Source: Mauremys mutica
Taxonomy: Eukaryota; Chordata; Testudines; Geoemydidae
Assembly (NCBI RefSeq): GCF_020497125.1
Contig: NC_059075.1
Coordinates: forward strand, 107,361,222 to 107,425,221
Direction: 5' to 3'
Length of the DNA: 64,000 nucleotides
Shown: positions 1 to 13,557 of the stretch, in pieces
Layout of the letters: each line of letters starts with the position of its first letter
How positions within the stretch are numbered: position 1 is the first letter of the stretch
Notes under the pieces: generated by a model
Told to the model about the DNA's origin: nothing
The model's input: the letters and a program-made list of their open reading frames with translations, nothing else
Database searches by the model: none
Translations under genes and position numbers: made by a program

Positions 1-1149
1 AAATTTCACACTTTGGAATATGAAAAAGACAGCCACAATGGATTACCCCACTAAATCTAAGAAACTATGGTAAACTCTTAGCTCTGCAGATACAAATGAA
101 AAATAGTAAAGTACATACTGTCCTTAAAGACAAATCTTAAAATAAAATACAAAAACATAACTCTCTAGGGTGTCCATTTGCCATACATATAGATACACAC
201 TCAGGTATGTTGTTGGCACTCAACTATCCAGCTCAGGTGAGCGTACAGCAGATGAACACCTATCCTGTCATCGTGTGCTACAATTCACATGTAACAGTTC
301 TTCCTAGTGCTGTTTAAATACACAACAGTGAAAACTCTGACGTAAGCCACCTTTGTTTCTTCTGCAACAGATTTGTAACATAAACTCATTGACCTATAAA
401 TATTTAATGCACAGCTCCTAGCATTGTTTTTCCCAAACCAATGCACGCCTCCTTTTATAGAGATGCAGCTTTAAAAATTGTGCTGTGTCGGAGTGACTTT
501 TCACTAGGAGTTCCCAAAATAGGCAAGGACACATACATAACACATTCAGGTCCACTGCAAACGTGTGGGTTTGCATCACTGTTTGTAACTCCTGGAGTTT
601 TTCCATCTTGAGGCGGGGAAACTGAGTTTCTTCCATGTGATTTATCCACAGAAGTGAATACCAGGTCTGTTCAGTATGGCCAATATTTTCAGAAATGGCC
701 ATGAATTTTAGATGCCCAATCTCAGACACGTTTTCCTTGATTTTCAAAGCTCCAGGGATGCAAGTTATCAGCATCTCTGGAAACCTGGCACAAGATGTTT
801 CAAACAGGCATCCCAAAAGTAACAAACACTTTGGAAAATTTTGCAGTGTGACTACTAGGTGTGTTCATTCGGTGTGTGACTATTGAAAAATGTAGCCTTC
901 AACACAGAATAGGTTAGATAATGAAGGCACCTCGCTGTTGTTGCATGTGTCAAACTATTGGTAACCATATATACAACCCAACATATGGCAGATAAAAGAA
1001 GCCAGGGTGGCAGTAAAACAACATTTTAAACAACACGGAAACAGACTTGAGTATCTAAGTGGAAGAAACAAGCTTGGAGATAGGTTATGGATTTGTTACA
1101 GGCCTGCTTTTAAAACTCCACCATCTAGTTATTTGTCATGATATCACAG
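1..1149. other. Intronic sequence, nothing recognised
   Basis: AT-rich unique-looking sequence. Short open frames on both strands show no protein family signature. Confidence 0.6.
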
Positions 1150-1325
1150 ATTATTAATTATTTGTATTACCATATTGCCTAGGAACTAGGACCTCACTGG
1201 GCTAGGTGCTGTATAAAGAAAAAACAAAAATACGGACCCTGTCCCAAAGAGTTTACAATCTCAGCATAAAACAAGACACAATAGAGAGATAAAGACAAGA
1301 CTGGGGAGCATAAGGAAAGAATGTG
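1150..1325 (+). repeat. Old dispersed repeat, copy 1
   Basis: Contains the recurring blocks 'aggacctca.tgggctaggtgctgta' and 'cctgtcccaaagagtttaca'. Related blocks recur at 13558-13682 and 60925-61055, as a short piece near 21705-21780, and reversed near 32440-32515, 45545-45615 and 47520-47590. The divergence indicates an ancient non-autonomous repeat; I cannot name its family with certainty. Confidence 0.7.
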
Positions 1326-3260
1326 ACATTACTCGTCAGTACAATAGGCAGTGGACTCAATGCATCTTCAGCCTAACCATTGCCAAATTTTTTCTAGGCA
1401 TCACAGCAAAGGAGAGTTTTAAGGAGCAATTTGAAGGAGGATAATCAGGTAGTTTTGTGGATGATGAATACATTTTACTCCCCATAAACCTATCGATGAC
1501 TGAAAATGAAATTTGTTTTCTTACAAAATATCTTTATCTGAAACAATAAAAGCTCCAGAGTCAAATTTAAAACCACTGCATTTGTCGCTGAATGGCTGAA
1601 AGATGCAAAAGATTAACTGTAAGGTATAAGGATACCCTAGGACCTTCAACAAATATGGGACTTGTATACATATACATTAAAGTACATTCTCCCAAATTAG
1701 AATGTTAATTGCTAATTAATTGTTCGTTTGGACAGTTTGACTTTGGTGAATTTGACAAAATGGGGAGTCTTGGGATATGTCCCTATTAGTTTGTAATTTT
1801 TTTTAATCATTCAGCAAAATTGTTAGGGGGTGTTTATGTTTTTAAATCCTTCCACTGCAAATGTACTCTGCTTCGTTACTGTAGAATGACTCAGGAGTGC
1901 TGGGGCTGAGATCACAGTTTTGTCCTTATAGGCTACTGGCATCTCTTTTTTTTTTTTTTTATTTTAAATATATATTTTCTCCCCCCCAAACAGAGATGGA
2001 CATAATAAACAAAAAAAATTAGTTCAAAATTTTGCACAGTTCAACTTTGCTAGCATCACTTTAATATGTACAGAAATTACCTTAAAAACAAAAACAAAAA
2101 TACTTTCCTGCCTTAAGAGTAAGATCCCGGAAGATATGAAATTTTCCACCACTCTTCATTTTAGCAAGTCAATAGAAGGTGTGACTCTTTAAATGCCAAG
2201 GATTCCTTAACTAATGCAATAACCAGTTGCTTGGTTGTGATTTTTCTAAAAATTAGGAGTTAATACTAATTTTCTCCCTCTCTCCAACTTTGTCACCTCA
2301 ACATTGTAGACCCTGTAACCGGAGACAAATCTACTTGCTTACCATCACCCACGAACAAATGAAAGCAATAAATTACTGCTGCAGGCTTATGCGACGACAG
2401 GTAGCCACCAACATCTTAATTGTGTGGCTTTAAATTAATAACTTTAACACTTTGTTTTAACCCTGCAGCAGCTTGACAACTAAAATCAACACTCGGTAAT
2501 ATTAGAGCACACTGAATTATTTAGGATATACTAGAGATGTTGTTAGTAATGCTAGCACTTAAAAGAGCATTGCCATATCAGCCGTAATGCGAAACAATGT
2601 CTTATTTTTAATGATTCGGGATGGAATTTCCAAAACCACCTGAGTGGCTTAGGATGACAGTCTCATTAACTTTCAAGGAGATTTATGCTCACAAGTCAGA
2701 GGCATTTTTGAAAATCTCACCTTTGGTTAGCAGAAATCTATTAAAGCCTTGTTCTCTGCAAATAGTAACAGCAATGAACTGCTTACAACCTGCATATTCA
2801 GACTCAGCTTCTTTATGGTGTGCGAAGGAACAATTTAGGGCTCAATAGTGGAGTTATCATAAGCCCGGAATATGAGGCAGCACATAGCTGAGCTGCCCTT
2901 GGAGCAGACCAAGGACCAGACTACCGTGAATCAGTTCTGACACAATTTGGTCCTGTTCTTTCCTTGCTTTAGGGGCTGTGGGGTGTAATCTGCAGCAGTC
3001 CTTTACCTGGCACAGACTGCCTTCCCCTGCAGGCTGATCCAGGCTGTGCTGGACAGGACATTTGGGGAAAGGGGAGTTCGTGCGTGTGCATGTACGCATG
3101 CTTCACAATTTGAATCAAGTCCCAGTTGAATCAAAAATTGCCATCAGATGCATCCAGCTAGCTGTACAGAGGTGTTTCCTTGTAAATAGCTGAAAGGTCA
3201 CTATGCACATATTCAAATATGTTTGTTGTTCAGTAAAAGAATTTCCAAGGAATAGAATTC
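1326..3260. other. Intronic sequence with T- and C-runs
   Basis: No gene seen. A T16-18 tract followed by TA-rich sequence and a C-run lies at about 1946-1988. The remainder is AT-rich with no recognised repeat. Confidence 0.6.
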
Positions 3261-3261
3261 A

Positions 3262-4079
3262 GTGTGCGTGGAGGGTACTCAGGAAAGAGATCTTGGAGTC
3301 ATCATGGCTAGTTCTCTGAAGACATCCATACAGTGTACAGCGGAAGTCAAAAAAAGCAAACAGGATGTTAGGAATCATTAAAAAAGGGATAGAGAATAAA
3401 ACTGAGAGTATCTTATTGCCCTTATATAAATCGATGGTACGCCCACATCTTGAATACTGCGTACAGATGTGGTCTCCTCATCTCAGAAAAGATATACTGG
3501 TATTAGAAAAAATTCAGAAAAGGGCAACTAAAATGATTAGGGGTTTGGAACGGGTCCCATATGAGGAGAAATTAAAGAGGCTAGGACTTTTCAGCTTGGA
3601 AAAGAGGAGACTAAGGGGGGATATGATAGAAGTATATAAAATCATGAGTGGTGTGGAGAAAGTGAATGAGGAAAAGTTATTTACTTGTTCCCATAATATA
3701 AGAACTAGGGGCCACCAAATGGAATTAATGGGCAGCAAGCTAAAAACAAATAAAAAGTTGTTCTTCTTCACACAGCGCACAGTCAGCCTGTGGAACTCCT
3801 TGCCTGAGGAGGTTGTGAAGACTAGGACTATAACAGGGTTTAAAAGAGAACTAGATAAATTCATGGAGGTTAAGTCCATTAATGGCTATTAGCCAGGATG
3901 GGTAAGGAATGGTGTCCCTAGCCTCTGTGTGGGGAGATGGATGACAGGCGAGAGATCACTTGATCATTATCTGTTAGGTTCACTCCCTCTGGGGCACCTG
4001 GCATTGGCCACTGTCAGTAGACAGGATACTGGGCTGGACTGACCTTTGGTCTTACCCAGTATGGCTGTTCTTATGTTCA
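3262..4079 (+). mobile_element. CR1 LINE, 3' end with open ORF2 C-terminus
   Basis: A 5'-truncated CR1 non-LTR retrotransposon. The frame at 3365-3892 is open for 175 codons and carries the typical CR1 C-terminal blocks: [48 protein letters not shown] and SLWNSLPEEVV. The noncoding tail runs to about 4079 with the family's 'tggtcttacccagtatggctg' ending. The reverse transcriptase core is absent, so it cannot move itself. The uninterrupted frame suggests a younger copy than the other CR1s here. Confidence 0.93.
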
Positions 4080-5265
4080 CCATCCAGGAGGGAGTCAGTA
4101 ATATATCTTGCAGTATTGGACATTAACTATGCAATAGAGCCATACAAGAAAGTTATACTACACATCCAAAATACACCAAGTTGGGACCAAAGTTATAGAT
4201 GACTATAGGAGATTTTGGGAACAGAGCAGCTCCTTAGTATGGATGTTGTATAAGTGACTGGTCTTTAAGGAGGTCTGGGACAATGTATATGCAAAACATT
4301 CACTACAGGTACTCTTCTGCTTAAACCTAGCTAGCGTTTTTTTGGTAAATTGGAAACAATTTCCTTAGCTACTGAAACTTCAGACTCAGAGGGCTCCTGC
4401 TGGAAAAAGGTATCGAAATACTGGACTGCAACAAGAGCTATAGCTATACATTGGTGAAGCAATGAAGCTCTGGAGAAGGTGGCTTATAAAAAGACTTAAG
4501 TTAGAGGACTATGAAAGAATATGGACGCAGAACCTCAGGTGTGCCAGACCTCCATTCAGTGCACATTAGAGCATCCTCAAGGGAGCCCCTAGGGGATGAT
4601 ACACTAGCCAAGGTTCTTAGAATGTAGTGCCTTCAAGCCACACCTCTCTCACTCCTGACATGCCTTCTACACTGAGTGGGAGTGTTGGGTGGTGTAAACT
4701 CAGACATGCAGGGGAATCCCCAGCTAGCCTCTTAAGGCAGCTTTCTGGCCCTTTTGCACAACAGTCCCACCCCAAAGAGCTTCCCGTCTAAGGATAGCAT
4801 CAATCAATTTGCTTTTGGAGGTGGCTGCCCAACACAAAACCATCACATGTGAAGCAGCATTATTGTTTTGGGGGGCGAGGAGGTAGCCCACTATAAATTC
4901 ATCACTAAGTGGCTCGCCATTAACTGAGTGGAGAAGCAACATGAGGGACATTTGGTTTTTGTACTGTGGGCTGGAAGACTGGGTTCTTCAAGCTGAAGCA
5001 GTGGGGTCACAGGACCAGCAGGGGACTGGGCAAGAGATGGAGGGTACATGGCTTATATTTTAGCCTGGGGAGTAGGATTACTCCTTGAGCCAGTAGGTGA
5101 GAGTAATTTTTTAAAATGCTGTGTACTTCTGCACAATAGGTGCATAGAGAAATATGTCCAATACATTCAGGAGACTTCTTGCAGCAGACCGGGCCTGTGG
5201 TATGGGAAAAGAGGACAGCCTTCATGTGGAGGCATGGGAGCCTTAGAAAAGACAGGATTACAGAG
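4080..5265. other. Intronic sequence, nothing recognised
   Basis: No gene or clear repeat. Short frames (for example around 4724-5401 on both strands) lack family signatures. Confidence 0.55.
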
Positions 5266-5440
5266 GAAGGATTGCCAAATGGTTAGAATGCTAGCTTGGG
5301 ACTTGGAAGACAACATTTCAATTCATTTCCAAAGTGTGCCACAGGCTTGCTGTATAACCTTGGGCAAGTCAATCTCCTGCTTCCTCAGTTCCTATCTGTA
5401 AAATGAAGACACAGCACTTCCATACCTCATAGAGTATAGA
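5266..5440 (+). repeat. MIR SINE fragment
   Basis: Carries the MIR core and 3' hallmarks: 'gctgtataaccttgggcaag', then a 'ctcagtt..tatctgtaaaatg' block and 'cctcatag'. MIR is a tRNA-derived SINE shared across amniotes, so this copy is ancient. Confidence 0.85.
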
Positions 5441-7854
5441 GTGCAATAGGACTACAGATCCTTTGGCTCTTGGCAGGCTGAGCATAGGCCTGAAATAGTT
5501 CTGTTTCCTCTAGTTCAGGGCTGAATTGCCTGAGTAGGGACAGCACACAAGCACATCTTTGCTCTCTTATAGTCCCTCTCCGTTGTTTTCACAGGATGGA
5601 CGGCATCTTAATTCAAAGATTGTCACGCACACACCATTTTACCTGTGCAGTCATGCATGTTACCTAACCTCACATTCTCAACTGCATAATATTCCTGTCA
5701 CAACTACAGCAAGTGCCTACACGGAAAAGACATGTTAGGAAAGTATGTGTGCGTTATATTTACTGTCTTTTCCATGATAAAGTGTTTTGTCCTTTGGGGA
5801 ATTCGGTTAATCACAGTGTCTACAACTTCTGCTCTTCATTTCATTGCCTGCCCACATTTCATCTGTTCCATTTCCCTCGGCTGGATACATGGAGAGCCAA
5901 ATCCTTGTGACCAACCTGCTTTCTCCTTTTGCCCTGCTAGTGCTGCATTGGCAACAAGTTCTCTATGCACCACAGTTTGGGACCCTTTACTTTATTTCAT
6001 TTTTAAAGTGTTCTTCAGAACTGGATCACACTTTAAGCTCCACTCTATCACTTTAGACAAAATCTGAACAAAAGGTCAGAAAAGAACAACAAAAAAATCT
6101 TTCTAGTTGAAAACTATTACAAAAAACTAAATAAAAACCAAGAGTGGTGTGCTTGAAAACCAAAAGGACAGCAACTCTACTAAAGCTGTCTCATGACTAG
6201 ATCAGTCACATGCAGAACATATTAATGTTGATCTACTGATTAGCACAGTGCTGGAAAAGTTAAGACCTTGTGGCTTTTAAAAGGGACAGCTTCTCTCTCA
6301 ACAAGATAATTCTCAGTATACATAGTTAGACATTTGTAATTAAGTCTATCATTGCTCCTCTATAGCACAAATAACTAGCACGCTCAGTTAGCCCCCGGGA
6401 ATAAAAAGATTGGCTACACTGATGCGTTTGTATAGCATGTTCTGTTGTGGAAAAATCCTCTAACTTGTCTATCAACAGATACAGAATCTCCAAAGGAGAT
6501 TGTGTTTATAAAGAACTGGTGGGTGCCACAGAGTTCAACTGATCATAAATTGTGTGTGCAATCCACAAATTATTTGGTTGTTAACTGTCTGACACTCCAA
6601 AAGGACTGTGTTGGTTATCTTATTGGTACTACCTGTCATTTTATGTAATTGCACTATTTACTTAATGTAGATAGTGTGCCTTTATAAAGAACCGCTCCTG
6701 TCCTATGATTAATTGAACTGCTCATTTAAAGGCCAAACCAAAATATGTCAGTGCCTTCCACTAGAACTGTGAAAGCTTGACAAGATTTTGCAGGCCAGTG
6801 TGAATGTTTGCTTATTTAAAAATCAGAGAAATTAAGTTAGAAAAGTTAAGGGCACAATAAAGAAAGAGATAAGGGGGCACAATGAAAGATACCCCTGTTC
6901 TTTCCCTCCTCCTAAATTAGTTTAAGCAAAGAAATTGGCATAGCAAGGTTGCCTCTCAAAACACTCAGGCATAGCAGTTCTGAATTGTTGGCCACTTGTA
7001 TATTGCCTGATCTATCTTCTGCCATCTGCCTACATTCACCTTTAGTGGTAGTAGGGGCAACAACAGCTGTCTATATAGTGTTCCAACAGAGAAGTGCTTT
7101 TCACCACAGGCCATCTGAAAAAGGGAAACTGTTTAGGATTGTGTAATCCCAGGCAGCTTCCCTCTGCAGTCAGTTCCATGTGTAAAATCCTTGATTGCAG
7201 AAAAATAACTGATTAATCCCAGGCAGGAAAAGTCAGCTTCCTTCTGCATCAAGGACAGACACAAGGACTGGAGAGTGAAATCAAATAGCTACTCTGGCTT
7301 CCCACTGCTGCTTTTCCATACATAACATGCTATTACACCTGCAAAGAGCAAAGAAAGGAAGAGAAAGAGGAAGGAAAGAAGTAGAAAGAGATGCTAAAGG
7401 GAAAAAAGGTTAAGAGAAATGCAGAAAAACAAAGAAGAAACAGACCAAGATAGGGAAGAGACAGACAGTGATTAATATTTGGAGAGTGCTTTCAGTATGC
7501 CCATTGCTATATACGTATTGTTATTAAAAGGGTTAATGTACTAGTAGAAGAAGTAACAATAGTATCCCAGAAATTTCTTCCACCAAGTATTAAGTGGGAT
7601 GCCAAAGTTAAGGATGTTCTGGTTATCTCCTCTTTTGGCAGCCAACAACTCATCTGGAAAATTTCAGGATATGGACTACTATATTTAAATATTGAAAATC
7701 TTATCCTAAAACACTAGTGGGAACTAGGCACCCCACTTCTATTTAAAGTCAATGGGAGCAGAGCACTTATCTCTCCTAAGCATGTTTGATAAACCATATC
7801 CTTACATCATATGCATGACAACTCTGGTTCCCACATGCTGCCTGAGGCACACTC
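5441..7854. other. Intronic sequence, nothing recognised
   Basis: No gene. Contains a purine-rich tract at about 7340-7460 (GAAAG/AGAGA-rich). The short frames at 5713-6067 have no supporting family features. Confidence 0.55.
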
Positions 7855-8674
7855 ATAGATTCATAGACTTTAAGGTCAGAAGGGACCATTATGATCTTCT
7901 AGTCTGATCTCCTGCACAACGCAGGCCACAGAATCTCACCCACCCAGTCCTGTAACAAACCCTGACCTATGTCTGAGATATTGACGTCCTCAACTTGTGG
8001 TGTAAAGACTTCTAGGTGCAGAGAATCCTCCAGCAAGTGACCCATGCCCCACACTGCAGAGGAAGGCGAAAAACCACCAGGGCCTCTGCCAATCTGCCCT
8101 GGAGGAAAATTCCTTCCCAACTCCAAATATGGCAATCAGCTAAATCTTGTGGGCAAGACTCACCAGCCAGACACCGAGGAAAGAATTCTCTGTAGTAACT
8201 CAGATCCCACCCTATCTAGTGTCCCATCATAGGCCATTGGGCATATTTACCACTAATAGTCAAAGATCAATTGCCAAAATTAGGCTATCCCATCCCTTCC
8301 ATAAATTTATCAAGCTTAGTTTTGACGCCAGATATGTCTTTTGCCTCCACTGCTCCCCTTGGAAGGCTATTCCAGAACTTCACTCCTCTGATGGTTAGAA
8401 ACCTTCATCTAATTTCAAGTCTAAACTTCCTGATGGCCAGTTTATATCCATTTGTTCTTGTGTCCACATTGGTATTGACTTAAATAATTCCTCGCCCTCC
8501 TTGTTATTTATCCCTCTGATATATTTATAGAGAGCAATCACATCTCCCCTCAGCCTTCTTTTGGTTAGGTTAAACAAGCCAAGATCTTTGAGCCTCCTTT
8601 CATAAGACAGGCTTTCCATTCCTCGGATCACCCTAGTAGCCTTTCTCTGTACCTGTTCCAGTTTGAATTGCACC
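7855..8674 (-). mobile_element. CR1 LINE 3' end, reversed
   Basis: On the minus strand this reads as the terminal part of CR1 ORF2 ([42 protein letters not shown], at 8673-8395), followed by the noncoding tail. The tail ends at 7855 with the reverse of 'attcatagactttaaggtc'. 5'-truncated, with an early frame break after about 90 codons. Confidence 0.92.
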
Positions 8675-9470
8675 AGTGGGTGCGAGGGGGAAACTTGGAG
8701 TGCAACTGCCCATGCCCTACCTCTAATGTAAACAGATCACTATGGTACTTTTCATGACCACTGTAAATGAGTCCACTCATTGCTAGGCACTTCATCATGT
8801 CCAGGTGTGGCATAGCAGCTGTCTCAATGGGCTAGCACTCCCTGCCAATGGTCACTCCTGCACTGTGGCTAGTTCTCCATAAGTAACTCATCCCTCTGGC
8901 CAGGTCACCATTTTCAGTCCACCCCTTCTGGGGATCACAGGCATCCAAACTGAAAGTCCAAAAGTGTTTTTAACAGGAATAAAAACCTTCTGCCCTCTGT
9001 GGGCTCTTCCTCACTCTGTCTTGCTACAGTCTCCACAGCTGGGCTTGACAACCCTTGGGACAGGCTTTATGCCCCGTTCTTTGGGGCTAGTAGGGGAACC
9101 CAGTCCCACCATCTACCCTGGGTTCTGGCCCAGAGCCCTGTACTAACCAATTAGGTCTGCTTCTTTACATGTGCTGCAGTACCCAGCCTCTTAAGTTCCC
9201 CTCTGGGTTTCCCAGTCTCTTCCCTGATTAGTCAGGGTTTCCACTAGTCCTCCCTGTCTGGAGAGCTCTCTTTACTGCAGGCAGCTCAAAGCCTCTCCCT
9301 CCAGCTCTTTCCCCAGCTGGGCTTTAATACCACTTAGGCAATTCCCCATAAGGAGCCGAAGGTGAAGTAAAGAGGGAGAGCCTGGCTTGACTCACCTCAG
9401 GTAAGGCTCATTCTGTAATCAGGTTGGCTTAGGCCCAGGCCCACAGGGTAAGCCTTCCTGTTACAAGCAC
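8675..9470. repeat. C/T-rich fragment, possibly LTR-derived
   Basis: Pyrimidine-rich text with 'ggttctggcccagagccctg' and repeated 'ctcttccctgattag.cagg'-like blocks resembles the LTR at 63421-64000 in composition and phrase order. It lies directly against the CR1 end at 8674. Family assignment is uncertain. Confidence 0.4.
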
Positions 9471-10189
9471 TCAGTTTGCAGACAAAAATGCTTTAAAAAT
9501 ATAATGGATAGGATGGGGTAAAAATGAGAGCAGGAGGAGCAGGCACAACAAATTTAGCAAAATTTCAAACCTATGTAGGTATCCAAATATGCAGCGCATA
9601 GGCCAGGGGTAAAAAGCAATAAAAAGTAATATGCAGGCAAGATATTTTTTAAAATAATCTATTCTGTACATCTGCCCCCCCCCTTCTTCCTCATGTTTAT
9701 TTCCATATTGTCTAGACTACAAGATCTTTGGGCAGCAACCTCTCTTATAGGACTATAAACCAACTAGAACATTTAGGGGTACTGTATAAGCAACATAATA
9801 TTCATTATACTCATATAGTTGAGGAATTTGTTAATTCGCACTCTGTTTATTTCAAGGAAGGGCTGGGGAATTATACAGAAGCCATATTTGTGTGGCAAAT
9901 GCATGTCAGGACCTGAAGTAAGGTAGAAATACCCATGTTGAGTGGCAGAAGAAATTTACCTCTTTGGATTAAAAAGACCTGATACATATTGTTATTTTGG
10001 GTACAATTTCACTTGCTTGTCATGTCATACTGATTCCATCTGTGTGGATAGACACACATATGGTTACAGTCATTTTAATAGTTTCAGTCAAACCCAAGTA
10101 GCTTCTCCATCATTGTAAATTTTGTAATCAATATTGGATGTTTTTTCAAAAAGATATGTTCTAGTCCAAACAGGAATTAATTCAGGGAA
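9471..10189. other. Intronic sequence, nothing recognised
   Basis: No gene. A C-run occurs near 9674-9683. Confidence 0.5.
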
Positions 10190-10280
10190 GCCCTATGGCT
10201 TGTGTTATGCAGGGGCGGGGGTCAGATCAAATGATCACAGTGGACCCTTCTGGCTTTATAAGCTACAAGCTATAAGAATT
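10190..10280 (+). repeat. Short CR1 3' tail remnant
   Basis: 'aaatgatcacagtggaccct' and 'tctggctttataagct' match the end of CR1 tails ('atgatcatagtggtccct..tggccttaaagtc'), of which only the last ~80 bases are recognisable. Confidence 0.6.
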
Positions 10281-10807
10281 TTTGAAAGGTGCAAACTTCT
10301 CTACTCAATGACATATAGATCAGATTCAGAATTAGTTAAAGTGTGCACAACATCTTTTATAAATTTGGGCTACTTCATCCATGTTTAGGAACCTACCTGG
10401 TATTCCAAAAAGTGCTGACTACCCACTCAACAGCTCCCACGGAAGTCAATGGGACTCTTTGTGGACATAGAGGTCTGCCCACAAGCAGCAAGTTGCAGGA
10501 ACAGGGCCCATAACATAGAAAACTGTCTCCCAGCCAAAAGATGCGCCCACAAACATGGAAAATTACTCTAACTCCACCCCACTCAGCTAAATGAGGTGTG
10601 AATTTCAATTATTGACATATAGTGTATACAGAGGGGATCATCTATTAAACGCAAGCCATTTTTTGTTGTCCTTTTCTTCAAAAGAAAGTGGGGAAATTGT
10701 ATTTAAATATCTACACATTTTTGCAATGCTAGTGTAGTGCAGCTACACATCACAAAAATCAAGAAATGCAAACGTTAAGGTTTTCACAGAAACACTAATG
10801 TGGTTAC

Positions 10808-11480
10808 TGTGACAGATATGGCAGCTTCCTGCAATATCCTTGGAAGACCTTACTATAGTAAGTTTATGCATTATTGTGGACTTGGATTGTATGTAACCTC
10901 TCTGAGGGAGAGGTGTGACAGATAAAGACCATATTGTAAACATGCTAGACAAGTACAGAATTTTGGGACAATGTGTTAAGTGGATTTCATGGGGAATTCC
11001 TAGGTAGAGGTTAATGCCAATACCCCAACTCACAGCCTTTTGAAGCTTTTCCCTGAGGAGAGGGTCATTGTATGAAGATTACCTGTTACAGAAGGCCAAG
11101 ATCAATGGCCCCAGCCATATAAAGGAAGGGGTGATCAGCCAAGTCTCAGTTCTGGTTCTAGATCTAAGATGGATGAACTTGTACCCTTGGGAAGAACCCA
11201 ACTGTGGGTTTTGAGGATGTAAAACCTGCCAGAGCCTTAGGTTGGAGAGGGGGGTGACCTCTGGTAAGCTTTTTAGCATGAGTGTAGGTTTTTCATTATT
11301 TTTGTATGTTGTCTCTGTAATGCCTTTACCTTAAGAACAGTGTACTTGTTTAGAAAGAGCTGTGTGGTAACTTATAACTGCAGGCAATATACTACTCATA
11401 GCCCTCAAGAAACAAGTCAATACATTCCCCTAGGATACCTGTCAAGCACTCTAGTTACACCCACTTCTTTAAGGGACAGA
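10808..11480 (+). repeat. LTR-like unit, copy 1
   Basis: Starts TGTGACAGATATGGCAG and shares ordered blocks with the next copy: 'aacctctctgag', 'ccaataccccaact', 'gagagggtcattg', 'cctgttacagaa', 'aacccaactgtggg', 'ggtgacctct'. It begins with TG, is noncoding, and its partner has an AATAAA signal, so it may be an LTR or a longer noncoding retroelement unit. Confidence 0.75.
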
Positions 11481-12300
11481 TGTGACAGGTATGGCAGTTT
11501 CCTGAAATATTCTTGGAAGGCCTTATTGTATTAAATGTATATACTACTGTGGGCTGGGATTGTAACTAACCTCTCTAGGGGGAAGATACGAAAGATGTGA
11601 GGCCTGGGAATTCAAGAGACCATATTGAAAATGGGCCAGATAACTAAGGACTTTTGTGACAAATGTTAAGTGGAAATTCCTAGGGGGAGGTTAATACAAA
11701 TACCCCAACTCTGGTTATGCAAAAAAAACCCAGCTTTTCTAACCTAGGCCCTGAGAGAGGGTCATTGTTTGCTGATCACCTGTTACAGAAAGCAGAGATC
11801 GAAGGCCCAAGCAATATAAAGGAATGGCTGATCTGTCCAGTCTTGGTTCTGGGTCTTAGACTAATTTGTAACCATAGGGAAAACCCAGTTGTGGGGTTTG
11901 AAAGAGTAAAACCTATCAGAGCCCAAGGTTGGAGTTGGGGTGACCTCTAATAAGCCTTTTATCATCCATGTAGGTTCTTTTTTTGTTTTAATATGTTTTC
12001 TCTGTAACATGTTCACCTTAAGAATAAATGTGCTTGCTCAAAAGGAACTGTGTGGTCATAGCCCTCACAGAGAAAAAGGAAAGAGCAGGCACTGACCTTT
12101 TAAGCAGTCTGTCTTCCTGGGGATAATCACAGTGTAAGGTAGGGAGCTGTGCAGCCTTAAATTCCCCATGGAGGAGGGTGTGAGATGTGGGTCTCTGCCC
12201 ATGAAAGGCGACAGCCAGGAGCCAGAAACCTTAAGTGGGTACCCTTGGTGGACCATTGGGGGGGGGGGGGAATTCAGGTGCAGCTGCCCTGAAACTATGA
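11481..12300 (+). repeat. LTR-like unit, copy 2
   Basis: Direct repeat of 10808-11480 with a 673-bp period, again starting TGTGACAGGTATGGCAG. An AATAAA signal lies at about 12032. The match to copy 1 fades near 12070, and the unit probably continues to a G11-13 run at about 12258-12270. The two copies are clearly diverged, so the duplication or insertion is old. Confidence 0.75.
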
Positions 12301-13557
12301 TGTTTCCATTTCACAAATTCAGTAACACCTATTCTTCCTCTTCTGGTTGAATATGTAGTTTAATATTGACTTCCTGTCCAAAATTGTGTGCCATAAAATT
12401 GAGCAATACATCCCAGTCAACATCTTCCCGGAAACCACAATTTCTGTATTTCTTTACCGTGAAATCTCAAGCTCAGTTATGCCTGAACACATTTTTTTTT
12501 TACATCTAATTCTATATCCCATGGAAACACTACTTGCCAGAAACAATATCTATAAAGCACAGCACAGAGCAGAGTTGCCAACACCAGATGACGTTAAACA
12601 AACAGCAACTCTCCACTGCCTAGCAATTACAATTGATAAGAGCCCTGTGTTCTTCTGGAATTCTTTTCAACTAACAGTGAGCTCTGGAATTGCCAACCAC
12701 TGAAGGTTTTTATGACATTGCTTCTTATAAACGCACAGTCTTCTGGGAGCTGATAAGCGCTTGTGTACGCTTTACTGGTGTTTGCGAATGGCCAAGACTG
12801 TTGACAGGGGGTTTATTGTTGTGAAAGACACCAACAGCACCCCAAGGACAGCCTGGGACATTCCAACACTTGTCATAGAGGTGGCAATTTCCCACTAAAT
12901 CACACAACACCATGACTTCACAGACCCCAGCTGAGCTGATAATGACTTTAGACTTTGATGCTTGGAGGTTGGGAGAAAGCAATTGTTTTACTCATTCCAG
13001 AACTCTAACAACATACTAGAACTCCTGATCAACTGAGGAAAAAATGAGGCTGAAACTACACTGGAGATTTCAGCTATTGATGGCCAGCCACTGATGTTAC
13101 TGCACCAGCAGAGGCTGCTTTAGAAAAGACAACTGCCAAAGGCAACAGATTTCTGAGTGGCAGATTGGCAGCAGGGGGTCAGTGTCCCCAGGCTGGGTGG
13201 CTTTGTGCCTGGAAGGGGATCATGCTGCCTGTTAACTGGGGACCTACAGACTGGCAGCTTCACCCTGTCAGTGCCCAGGTATTGGACTGTTCCCATCTTG
13301 CAGGGTCTATCACTGGGGTCCAGCTGCCTCTGCAGCCCCAGGCTGGAATCTATGCTGTCAGCCTCCAACCTGGCCTCATGGGGGTCTGCCATTAACTTAT
13401 AGGAGGATATGAAGAGGCCACAGACTGACGTTTTGTTTAGGTCTGTGGATTGGTTTGAATGCCTCCGTGCAAACTATTGTGTACACCAAGTAAACTGCTG
13501 TCAGCCATGATTTGTACTAGTGCCACTTAATCAAAATGGGTACGTGGCACTGATGCA
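12301..13557. other. Intronic sequence, nothing recognised
   Basis: No gene. A moderately GC-rich block at about 13150-13400 gives overlapping frames on both strands, which I regard as chance. Confidence 0.5.

Noticed and set aside
13120..13402. Overlapping frames of 76-90 codons on both strands
   Set aside because: Moderately GC-rich sequence open on several frames with no domain or splice context.
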